A stretch of DNA of 64,000 bases from Polaromonas sp. CF318. GTDB taxonomy: Bacteria; Pseudomonadota; Gammaproteobacteria; Burkholderiales; Burkholderiaceae_C. Positions 38,196 through 46,711 of the stretch are shown in pieces. Each line of letters begins with the position of its first letter. Within the stretch, counting starts at the first letter, position 1. Location of the stretch: positions 1 through 64,000 of the forward strand of contig NZ_AKIV01000082.1 of the NCBI RefSeq assembly GCF_000282655.1, given 5' to 3'. A program made the translations under genes and the position numbers. A model generated the notes under the pieces. The model worked only from the letters and a program-made list of their open reading frames with translations, did not search any database and had not been told where the DNA came from.

Positions 38196-39386
38196 ATGCC
38201 CGCCTGGTCGTCATCATGGCAATTGCCCGATCAAATTGCCGATGTCCTGCCCTCCGAGGCGCGCCACATCGAAGAGCTGCGCCGCCTGTTCCTGGACACC
38301 GCCCGCAGCTACGGCTATGAACTCGTCATGCCGCCGCTGCTCGAGCACCTCGAGTCGCTGCTGACCGGCACCGGCGAAGCGCTGGACCTGCAAACCTTCA
38401 AGCTGGTCGACCAGCTTTCCGGCCGCACCCTGGGCCTGCGCGCCGACACCACGCCCCAGGTTGCCCGCATCGACGCCCATCTGCTCAACCGCAGCGGCGT
38501 GGCGCGCCTGTGCTACTGCGGCCCGGTGCTGCACACCCGCGCCGACCGGCCCCATGCCACCCGTGAGCCGCTGCAGTTCGGCGCTGAAATCTACGGCCAT
38601 GCCGGCCTCGAAGCCGACCTCGAAGCCCAGCAGCTGGCGCTGGAAGGCCTCAAGGCCGCCGGCGTCAGCGCATTGAGCGTCGATATGGCCGACGTGCGCA
38701 TCGTCAACAGCTTGCTGGCCGGTGCCACCGTCAGCGCCAAGACCCTGGCCTTGATCCACACAGCGCTGGCCGCCAAGGACTCGAGCGAGCTCGACAGCCT
38801 CACCGCCAGCCTTAAGGACGGCATTTCCAGCGAAGCACGCCAGGGCCTGAAGGCGCTGCTGCAGCTCTACGGTGACGAAAAAGTCCTGGCCGAGGCCGAA
38901 AAAGCCCTGCCGCCCTCGACGGGCCTCAAGGCCGCGCTGCAGAACCTCAAATGGCTGGCCGCCCACACCCGCGGCGAAAGCGGCGAAGTCAAGGTCAGCT
39001 TCGACCTGGCCGACCTGCGCGGCTATGCCTATTACAGCGGCACGCGCTTTGCCATCTATGGGCAGGGCGCCGAACTGGCGCGCGGCGGCCGCTATGACGA
39101 GGTCGGCGCCGTGTTCGGCCGCAACCGTCCGGCGGCCGGCTTCAGCCTGGACTTGAAGGAACTCGTCAGCGTGCTGCCGCCCCGGCCCCTGAAAGCCGCC
39201 ATACGCGCGCCCTGGAGCGAGGACGCCGGCCTGCGCGCGGCCATCGCCCGCCTGCGTGCCGGCGGCGAAACCGTGGCCTGCGTGCTGCCCGGCCACGAAC
39301 ACGAAGTCAACGAATTCGATTGCGACCGCGAACTGGCCAACGCTGCCGGTCAATGGGTGGTCCAGCCCCTGAAGAAAGCCGCGTGA
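38196..39386 (+). CDS. hisZ: ATP phosphoribosyltransferase regulatory subunit HisZ
   Basis: 396 residues. It is a histidyl-tRNA-synthetase paralogue that lacks aminoacylation and the anticodon domain ('[20 protein letters not shown]', '[19 protein letters not shown]', '[21 protein letters not shown]' in pieces). HisZ supports the short-form HisG in the first step of histidine synthesis, so the genome should carry a short hisG elsewhere. The gene is followed by purA, a frequent order in betaproteobacteria. Confidence 0.94.
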   Translation: MPAWSSSWQLPDQIADVLPSEARHIEELRRLFLDTARSYGYELVMPPLLEHLESLLTGTGEALDLQTFKLVDQLSGRTLGLRADTTPQVARIDAHLLNRSGVARLCYCGPVLHTRADRPHATREPLQFGAEIYGHAGLEADLEAQQLALEGLKAAGVSALSVDMADVRIVNSLLAGATVSAKTLALIHTALAAKDSSELDSLTASLKDGISSEARQGLKALLQLYGDEKVLAEAEKALPPSTGLKAALQNLKWLAAHTRGESGEVKVSFDLADLRGYAYYSGTRFAIYGQGAELARGGRYDEVGAVFGRNRPAAGFSLDLKELVSVLPPRPLKAAIRAPWSEDAGLRAAIARLRAGGETVACVLPGHEHEVNEFDCDRELANAAGQWVVQPLKKAA

Positions 39387-39429
39387 GGGCCCCGTGCCCC
39401 CCGTCCGGCTTGATCCCAACACACCTTAA

Positions 39430-40785
<1,356 letters not shown>

Positions 40786-40874
40786 GCGGATACCGGCCGC
40801 AGCTTTAGCCAAACAGCCCGCCGCCCAGACCGGCGCGGGCAGCGAATACACCAGGAACATCAGGAGCGCCACCC

Positions 40875-41399
40875 ATGTTGACAGAAGACGGCAAGCATCT
40901 CTATGTGAGCTACGACGAGTACCACAACCTGATTGAAAAACTGGCGATCAAGATCCACCAGTCCGGCTGGCAGTTCGACACCATCCTGTGCCTGGCCAGG
41001 GGCGGCATGCGCCCCGGCGACATCCTGTCGCGCATCTTCGACAAGCCGCTGGCCATCATGTCCACCAGTTCCTACCGCGCCGACGCCGGCATGACGCAGG
41101 GCAACCTCGACATCGCCCGCTACATCACCACCCCCAAGGGCGAGATCGCCGGCAAGGTGCTGCTGGTCGACGACCTGGCCGATACCGGCCACACGCTCAA
41201 CGCCGTGATCCACCAGCTCAAGAACAACTACCAACCCATCACCGAACTGCGCAGCGCGGTGATCTGGACCAAGGGCGTGTCCACCTTCCAGCCCGACTAC
41301 TCGGTCGAACTGCTGCCCACCAATCCCTGGATCCACCAGCCGTTTGAGGGTTATGACTCGCTGTCACCGGCGCAGCTCATGGCGAAGTGGAAGATTTGA
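40875..41399 (+). CDS. Purine-type phosphoribosyltransferase
   Basis: 174 residues of the type I phosphoribosyltransferase fold. The PRPP-binding signature is 'KVLLVDDLADTGHTL' near 96-110, and 'CLARGGMRPGDILSR' forms the PPi loop. 'NPWIHQPFEGYD' at the end is typical of hypoxanthine/xanthine-guanine-like enzymes. Placement after purA suggests purine salvage, but substrate cannot be settled from the sequence. Confidence 0.88.
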   Translation: MLTEDGKHLYVSYDEYHNLIEKLAIKIHQSGWQFDTILCLARGGMRPGDILSRIFDKPLAIMSTSSYRADAGMTQGNLDIARYITTPKGEIAGKVLLVDDLADTGHTLNAVIHQLKNNYQPITELRSAVIWTKGVSTFQPDYSVELLPTNPWIHQPFEGYDSLSPAQLMAKWKI

Positions 41400-41438
41400 G
41401 CCCCCACACTTTTCACGGCGTCTTCGACCTCGTGTAAT

Positions 41439-41518
41439 GCGCTGCCCCCGAGGGGGGCGCTGCGCCTGCGGCCCGGCAAAGCCGGTTCCGCGGCCCCGGC
41501 TGGAGTGTGGACCTCCAG
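41439..41518. repeat. GC-rich multi-hairpin intergenic element
   Basis: In the 166-base gap before the cystathionine beta-lyase gene lie three inverted repeats in a row: a CCCCC-GA-GGGGG core flanked by GCGC on both sides (41439-41460), CCGGC-AAA-GCCGG (41473-41485) and CTGGAG-N7-CTCCAG (41500-41518). The combination resembles the GC-rich intergenic repeats scattered through Comamonadaceae chromosomes, which I recall but cannot verify here. It may end transcription of the phosphoribosyltransferase, though there is no T-run. Confidence 0.5.
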
Positions 41519-41565
41519 GCTGGGTTTGATTACTCGCTCACCAAGGCATGCCGTAACATAGCCAA

Positions 41566-42744
41566 ATGAGTGAAACATCCACCACCCTGATCCACCACCC
41601 CTACAAACCGCCCGCCGGGTTTGATGCCATTCCGCCCGGGGTTTACAAGGCCTCCACCATTGCCTTTCCCAGCGTCGCCGCGCTGCGCAGCCGCGACTGG
41701 AAACACAAGACCGGCTACACCTACGGCCTGCACGGCACACCCACCACTTTCACGCTGGAAGAGCGCATCGCCACGCTCGAAGGCGGCAAGCATTGCACGC
41801 TGGTGCCCAGCGGCCTGGCAGCGGTGGTGCTGGTCGGCATGGCCTTGCTCAAGGCCGGCGACGAGCTGCTGATCCCCGACAACGCCTACGGGCCCAACAA
41901 GACCTTCGCGCAGGGCGAGCTCGCTGGCTGGGGCATTACCCACCGCTTTTACGATGCGATGAACCCGGCCGACCTGGCCGCCAAGCTGGGCCCGAAAACC
42001 CGGCTGGTGTGGCTGGAAGCGCCGGGCTCCATCACGCTGGAATTCCCCGACATGCCGGCGCTGGTCGCGGCCGTCAAGGCGCACAAGAACGCGCACCCGG
42101 CCGGCATCGTGACCGCGCTCGACAACACCTGGGGGGCCGGCCTGGCCTTCAATGCCTTCGACCTGGGTCTGGACATCTCGGTCCAGGCCCTGACCAAATA
42201 TCCCAGCGGCGGCGCCGACGTGCTGATGGGCTCCGTGGTCACGCGCGACGAGGCGCTGCACCACCTGGTGCACTTTTGCCACATGCGCGTCGGCTACGGC
42301 ATAGGTGGCAACGATGCCGAGCTGGTGCTGCGCGGCCTCAACAGCATGGCCTTGCGCTACGCGGCCCAGGACGCCGCCACCCGCGAACTGGCCGCCTGGC
42401 TGGCCGGCAGGCCGCAGATTGCCACCGTGCTGCATCCGGCTCTGCCCGGATCGCCCGGCCATGAAACCTGGAAACGCGACTGCGCAGGCGCGGCCTGCCT
42501 GATGAGCGCGGTCTTCAAGCCCGAGTTCAGCCCCGAGCGGGTAGACCGCTTTTGTGACAGCCTGAAACTTTTCAAACTGGGTTACAGCTGGGCCGGTCCC
42601 ATGAGTCTGTGCGCGCCCTACGACATTCCGGCGCTGCGCACCACGCCCTGGCCCCACAAAGGCGGGCTGGTGCGGTTTTCGGTGGGGCTGGAGGCCGTGG
42701 CCGACCTGCAGGCCGACATCGCCCAGGCCCTGGAAAAAGCCTGA
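41566..42744 (+). CDS. metC: Cystathionine beta-lyase (Cys/Met metabolism PLP enzyme)
   Basis: 392 residues of the Cys/Met-metabolism PLP family. The Schiff-base lysine is Lys211 in 'ALTKYPSGGADVLMG'; 'LEGGKHCTLVPSGLAAV' and 'DNTWGAGLAFNAF' bind the cofactor, and 'FKLGYSWAGPMSL' near the end matches the MetC subgroup better than MetB or MetZ. It splits cystathionine to homocysteine, pyruvate and ammonia in methionine synthesis. Confidence 0.9.
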   Translation: MSETSTTLIHHPYKPPAGFDAIPPGVYKASTIAFPSVAALRSRDWKHKTGYTYGLHGTPTTFTLEERIATLEGGKHCTLVPSGLAAVVLVGMALLKAGDELLIPDNAYGPNKTFAQGELAGWGITHRFYDAMNPADLAAKLGPKTRLVWLEAPGSITLEFPDMPALVAAVKAHKNAHPAGIVTALDNTWGAGLAFNAFDLGLDISVQALTKYPSGGADVLMGSVVTRDEALHHLVHFCHMRVGYGIGGNDAELVLRGLNSMALRYAAQDAATRELAAWLAGRPQIATVLHPALPGSPGHETWKRDCAGAACLMSAVFKPEFSPERVDRFCDSLKLFKLGYSWAGPMSLCAPYDIPALRTTPWPHKGGLVRFSVGLEAVADLQADIAQALEKA

Positions 42745-42767
42745 CCCAAAGCCGCGTCAAAAGCCTG

Positions 42768-42812
42768 GCATTGCCCGACGGCAATGCAGTACAGTAAGGG
42801 TTACCTCCTTAC
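42768..42812 (+). promoter_or_regulatory. Two consecutive stem-loops before the Lys-rich small gene
   Basis: GCATTGCC-CGAC-GGCAATGC (42768-42787) is a perfect 8-bp stem with a four-base loop. Seven bases later GTAAGG-N7-CCTTAC (42794-42812) forms a second. The small gene starts at GTG 42824 with no evident ribosome site. There is no T-run, so these look like a structured leader or processing site rather than a terminator for metC. Confidence 0.5.
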
Positions 42813-42823
42813 GAAAGCACGCA

Positions 42824-43009
42824 GTGGCAACTCCCAATTACTCTTACGAAAAGCGCCAGAAAGAGCTCGCGAAAAAACGCAAAAAAGAAGAAAAGCTCAA
42901 GCGCAAGGCGGAGGGCAAGCAGGATGACTCGGCCGACGATGGGAACGATGCGCCGCCCGCCGACGGCGATGCACCGGCCGGTGTACCGCCCACCGACCCG
43001 GCGCCCTGA
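42824..43009 (+). CDS. Small Lys-rich protein, unknown function
   Basis: 61 residues from GTG 42824. The first half is a very basic helix ('YSYEKRQKELAKKRKKEEK'), the second half an acidic, then Pro-rich tail. I recall similar short proteins beginning PNYSYEKRQKELAKK in other betaproteobacteria, which favours a real gene, but function is not known to me. A basic helix of this sort could bind RNA or the ribosome (inference). A strong bidirectional terminator follows at once, which supports expression as an independent unit. Confidence 0.7.
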   Translation: MATPNYSYEKRQKELAKKRKKEEKLKRKAEGKQDDSADDGNDAPPADGDAPAGVPPTDPAP

Positions 43010-43032
43010 ATTTCCAGGCTTTACGCATCCCG

Positions 43033-43070
43033 AAAACCCGGCACACCCAGCGTGTGGCCGGGTTTTCTGT
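43033..43070. terminator. Bidirectional intrinsic terminator
   Basis: AAAACCCGGCACAC pairs with GTGT-G-GCCGGGTTTT around a short loop, leaving one bulged G. The stem is flanked by A4 on the left and T4 followed by CTGT on the right, so it can stop transcripts from both sides: the small Lys-rich gene on plus and the strictosidine-synthase-like gene on minus, which ends at 43085. Confidence 0.85.
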
Positions 43071-43084
43071 TGATGGCCCCCGCT

Positions 43085-44182
43085 TTATTTGGGTAGCCAG
43101 CCCAGCTCCCTGGCATGCAGGCTTTGCACATACAGCCTGTCCGCCGTCTCCGTCACGGCGGTGGTTTCTGGATAGGCGCCCGTAGGATCCTGCAGGTCGG
43201 CTACCACTTTCCCGTCCTCCGTGAACGCCACCACGTGGCCGTAGGCCTTGGGAATAGGCCACAAGGCGCGCGGCAGGCGAAGCGTGAGCTTGCGCATCAA
43301 GGGCTTGCGGGCCATGCCGTCGATCTTCGGGTTGCGCGGCTTGACGAGGCCTACCCAGACCTTGCCGTCCAGGCCGCGCATCAGGTTGTCGGGATAGCCC
43401 GGCAGGTTGTCAAAAAGCGGCTTGAGCCCGGCGCCGGGCTGGCCTATGTCCTGCTCCCGCGCATCCACCGGCAGTTTCCAGATGCGGTATTTGCCGGTTT
43501 CAGCCACAAACAGCGAGCGCTCGTCCTGGCTCAAGGCCACGCCGTTGGCAAAGCTCAGGCCTTTTGCCACGATGCGTGTGGCCTGGGTCGCCGGGTCATA
43601 TTCGATCACCCGGCCCGTGGCGGACTGCTCCAGGATGTCGAGAATGCTGGCTTCGAAGGTGCCGCCCCAGTCCCGGGCCCCAAAGCGGGTGGAGGCATCG
43701 CTGAAATACACCTTGCCGTTGCGGGCTACCACCACCGCATTGGCATACAGGATCGGCGTGCCCGCGGCTTGGTCCGCCAGCACCGTCACTTTTTTGTCCG
43801 GCGAAATCGACAGCAAGCCCCTGAAGGCGTCGGCGGCGATGATGTTGCCGGCTGCATCGAAGTCAAAACCCAGCACGCGGCCGCCGGTGTTGACCACCAC
43901 CTCCCGGCCGCTGCCGTCCGGGTTCATCCGCAGGACGGCGCCGCTGGCCACCGTGGCGTAAAGCTTTCCGTCCCGGGCCACCACTAGGTGCTCAGGGCCT
44001 TCCTCGGCCCCCAGCGGGATGGTTTTCAGGTTGGCGAGCTTGCTGTTGGCGGCGAATGGGCCGGTGTAGCCGGGTGCCACGGGCGCTTCCCAGCTTTGCG
44101 GCGCGATGGGCACCGGCCACAGGCACAGGTAGGCGGCCAACCCGGCAAGGGCGATACCGAGGGCGGCAAGGATTTTTTTCAT
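43085..44182 (-). CDS. SMP-30/strictosidine-synthase-like beta-propeller protein
   Basis: 365 residues. An N-terminal hydrophobic helix (about 5-26) acts as signal anchor; the rest is a six-bladed propeller with segments 'GPEHLVVARDGKLYATVASG', 'GFDFDAAGNIIAADAFRGL' and 'YANAVVVARNGKVYFSDAS', and the Asn-Gly-Val in 'FANGVALSQDERSLFVAET' of the strictosidine-synthase family. Bacterial members are probably lactonases or esterases of unknown substrate. It overlaps the mnmH stop region by 4 bases and seems to be the last gene of a tesA-mnmH unit. Confidence 0.82.
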   Translation of the reverse strand: MKKILAALGIALAGLAAYLCLWPVPIAPQSWEAPVAPGYTGPFAANSKLANLKTIPLGAEEGPEHLVVARDGKLYATVASGAVLRMNPDGSGREVVVNTGGRVLGFDFDAAGNIIAADAFRGLLSISPDKKVTVLADQAAGTPILYANAVVVARNGKVYFSDASTRFGARDWGGTFEASILDILEQSATGRVIEYDPATQATRIVAKGLSFANGVALSQDERSLFVAETGKYRIWKLPVDAREQDIGQPGAGLKPLFDNLPGYPDNLMRGLDGKVWVGLVKPRNPKIDGMARKPLMRKLTLRLPRALWPIPKAYGHVVAFTEDGKVVADLQDPTGAYPETTAVTETADRLYVQSLHARELGWLPK

Positions 44183-45246
44183 GTTGATGTCTCCTCCTCA
44201 AGAATGGCTCTGGCCAGCCCCGCCATGGTCTGCCCCGACCGGTCGGCCGCGTTGAGCGGGGTGGCTTTCGGGTACTGGCTGAAGTTGCGCTCCATGGAGC
44301 GCGCATAGCCCGGGTCGTAGTGCAGGGTGAGCAGCTCGCGCACCACCGATGCCGCGTCGCCGGCGTGCGCGCGGGCCTGCCAGTCCTGCACCGTGGCCTT
44401 GCCGCGCACCTCGGTCAAGGCGCCCAAACGCTCGCAGAAAAACGCGGTGTCCTTGACGAAGAAGTCATAGTCTTCGAGCAGCAGCGCCACGCGCTCGTCC
44501 TCGGGCAGGCGCAGGTCCAGGCAGGGGCTGGCCCGCATGGCGGTCATCAGGCCTTCGGGCACCGCCACATTGCCGACTTTTTTACTTTCGCTTTCCACAT
44601 ACACCGGCCTGTCCGGATCGAAGCCGCGCAGGATGGACCAGATAGCGCTGTCAAAGGCCTTCTGGCTGGGCTGCTCGAGGCCGGGAATCGCACCCAGCAC
44701 CGAGCTGCGGTGCCGGGCCAGCGCTTCCAGGTCCAGCACCTGCGCGCCCTCGGCCGCCAGGGCCTGCAGCAGCCGGGTCTTGCCGGAGCCGGTGGGGCCG
44801 CACACCACCCGGTAGTGAAAGTGCGCCGCCAGCCGCGGCAGGTCGGCCACCAGCGCCGCCCTGAAGGCCTTGTAGCCGCCGTCGACCAGCGTGACCCGAA
44901 AGCCGATCTGCTCCAGCACCAGCGCCAGCGCGCCGCTGCGCTTGCCGCCGCGCCAGCAGTAAAGCAGGGGTTGCCATTCACGCGGTTTGTCCAGCACCTC
45001 GCGCTGTATGTGTTCGGCGATGTTTTTCGCGACCAGCGCCGCGCCCAGTTTTTTGGCCTCGAACTGGCTGATCTGCTTGTACCGGGTGCCGACGATTTTG
45101 CGTTCCTCGTCGTGCAGGCTGGGCCAGTTCAGCGCGCCGGGCAGGTGGTCCTCGGCGTATTCATCCTCGCTGCGGGCGTCGATGATGTCGGAGTACCGGC
45201 CCAGGCTGGCCAGCGCTTCCTCGGCGGAAATGCGGTCCAGGCTCAC
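44179..45246 (-). CDS. mnmH: tRNA 2-selenouridine synthase MnmH (SelU)
   Basis: 355 residues from GTG 45246, whose GTGA overlaps the tesA stop; a GTG nine codons upstream lies inside tesA. With this start the rhodanese-domain catalytic cysteine in 'LLYCWRGGKRSGA' is Cys97, the same number as in E. coli SelU, which supports the choice. A P-loop 'GPTGSGKT' at 150-157 follows in the second domain. The enzyme geranylates 2-thiouridine and replaces sulfur with selenium at wobble U34 in certain tRNAs. It needs selenophosphate from SelD, which is not in this window. Confidence 0.92.
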   Translation of the reverse strand: MSLDRISAEEALASLGRYSDIIDARSEDEYAEDHLPGALNWPSLHDEERKIVGTRYKQISQFEAKKLGAALVAKNIAEHIQREVLDKPREWQPLLYCWRGGKRSGALALVLEQIGFRVTLVDGGYKAFRAALVADLPRLAAHFHYRVVCGPTGSGKTRLLQALAAEGAQVLDLEALARHRSSVLGAIPGLEQPSQKAFDSAIWSILRGFDPDRPVYVESESKKVGNVAVPEGLMTAMRASPCLDLRLPEDERVALLLEDYDFFVKDTAFFCERLGALTEVRGKATVQDWQARAHAGDAASVVRELLTLHYDPGYARSMERNFSQYPKATPLNAADRSGQTMAGLARAILEEETST

Positions 45247-45935
45247 TTGAGCAGTTTCTTGAGTTCGGGCCACACATTGGCCAGCATGCGGGGCTGCGAC
45301 TGCTCGTTGGGGTGGATGCGGTCGGCCTGGAAGGCGGCCACCGGGTCGGCGGCGTCGGCGACACCCTTGAGGAAAAACGGCACCAGCGCCACTTTTTCCG
45401 CTTTGGCGACCTTGGCGAACAGGCCCGAAAAATTCGCCGCATAAGCGCTGCCGTAGTTGGGCGGCACCTGCATGCCCACCAGCAGCACCCGCGCGCCGGC
45501 CTTTTTGGCGGCCTGCGTCATCGCGCTGAGGTTTTGCTCGGTCATGTCCAGCGGCAGGCCGCGCAGGGCGTCGTTGCCGCCCAGCTCTATCACCACCACG
45601 GCGGGCTTGTGCTGCGCCAGCAGGGCCGGCAGCCGGGAGCGGCCGCCCGAAGTCGTGTCGCCGCTGATGCTGGCGTTGACGACCTTGGCGCTTTTCTTTT
45701 CGCCGGCGATCTGCTTTTCCAGCAACGGCACCCAGCCGGTGCCGCGCTTGAGGCCGTACTCGGCGCTCAGGGAGTCCCCAACGACCAGCACCGTGTCGCC
45801 CTGGGCGGCGGAGGCGGGCGCTTGCGCCCGGACGGCCGGGACCACCCCCAGCACGGCGGCCACCAGCAGCGCGGCCAAAGGTTTTAGCAGGCGCGCTATT
45901 GTTTGGCCGGCAAGCTTGGTAAAGTCGGATTTCAT
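45243..45935 (-). CDS. tesA: Arylesterase/lysophospholipase TesA-like (SGNH hydrolase)
   Basis: 230 residues from ATG 45935 (an ATG at 45956 would add seven). A signal peptide ends near residue 38. SGNH blocks are visible: 'GDSLSAEYG' with Ser55, 'SISGDTTSGG', 'ELGGNDALRG' and 'DRIHPNEQSQ' with the Asp-His pair. E. coli TesA is a periplasmic thioesterase/lysophospholipase. It is divergent from the ABC ATPase gene with 19 bases between starts, the same tesA/ybbA arrangement as in E. coli. Confidence 0.9.
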   Translation of the reverse strand: MKSDFTKLAGQTIARLLKPLAALLVAAVLGVVPAVRAQAPASAAQGDTVLVVGDSLSAEYGLKRGTGWVPLLEKQIAGEKKSAKVVNASISGDTTSGGRSRLPALLAQHKPAVVVIELGGNDALRGLPLDMTEQNLSAMTQAAKKAGARVLLVGMQVPPNYGSAYAANFSGLFAKVAKAEKVALVPFFLKGVADAADPVAAFQADRIHPNEQSQPRMLANVWPELKKLLK

Positions 45936-45954
45936 ATTTTCTGACAAGGCTGAC

Positions 45955-46704
45955 ATGTTTGAACCTGCGGTGAGTGATGCTTCCATGGGCTCTACGGCGC
46001 CCGGCTTTCCAGGCGCGGCTGCAAAGCCCCAGGCAGCTTCAATTATTTCCGTGGAGCATGTTTTCAAGTCGGTGACCGACTCCACCGGCACATTGGCCAT
46101 TTTGCGCGATATTGACTTCGCGCTCGCCGCGCGCGAAACCGCCGCCATTGTCGGCGCTTCGGGCTCGGGCAAAAGCACCTTGCTGTCCATCATCGCGGGG
46201 CTGGACACACCCACCGAGGGCACGGTCAAGCTGGCCGGGCAGGATCTGTTCGCCCTCAGTGAGGACGACCGCGCCGCCCTGCGCGCCCAGAAGGTCGGTT
46301 TTGTGTTCCAGAGCTTCCAGCTCATGGGCAACCTGACCGCGCTCGAGAACGTCATGCTGCCGCTGGAGCTGTCGGGCGCCAAAAACGCCCGCGCGCAGGC
46401 CACCGAGATGCTCAGGCGCGTCGGCCTGGGCGAGCGCCTGGGCCACTACCCCAAGGTGCTGTCGGGCGGCGAGCAGCAGCGCGTGGCGCTGGCGCGGGCT
46501 TTTGTGGTGCAGCCGGCGGTGTTGCTGGCCGACGAGCCCACCGGCAGCCTGGACTTCGCCACCGGTGAAACCGTCATGTCGCTGATGTTCGAGCTCAACC
46601 GCGAACTCGGGACCACCCTGGTGCTGGTGACGCACGACCAGGGCATTGCCGCGCGCTGCGAGCGGCGCATCACCATAGACGCGGGACGGGTTGTTTCGGC
46701 CTGA
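45955..46704 (+). CDS. ybbA: ABC transporter ATP-binding protein (YbbA/LolD-like)
   Basis: 249 residues from ATG 45955; ATG 45985 is an alternative. Walker A 'GASGSGKST', the LolD/MacB-type 'GFVFQSFQLMGNLTALEN' Q-loop, the signature 'LSGGEQQRVALARA' and Walker B 'VLLADEPTGSLD' are all intact. YbbA with permease YbbP acts in membrane export of unknown cargo. No permease gene follows: the next gene is on the other strand. The partner must be elsewhere, or the ATPase works with another permease. Confidence 0.88.
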   Translation: MFEPAVSDASMGSTAPGFPGAAAKPQAASIISVEHVFKSVTDSTGTLAILRDIDFALAARETAAIVGASGSGKSTLLSIIAGLDTPTEGTVKLAGQDLFALSEDDRAALRAQKVGFVFQSFQLMGNLTALENVMLPLELSGAKNARAQATEMLRRVGLGERLGHYPKVLSGGEQQRVALARAFVVQPAVLLADEPTGSLDFATGETVMSLMFELNRELGTTLVLVTHDQGIAARCERRITIDAGRVVSA

Positions 46705-46711
46705 GCCGGGC

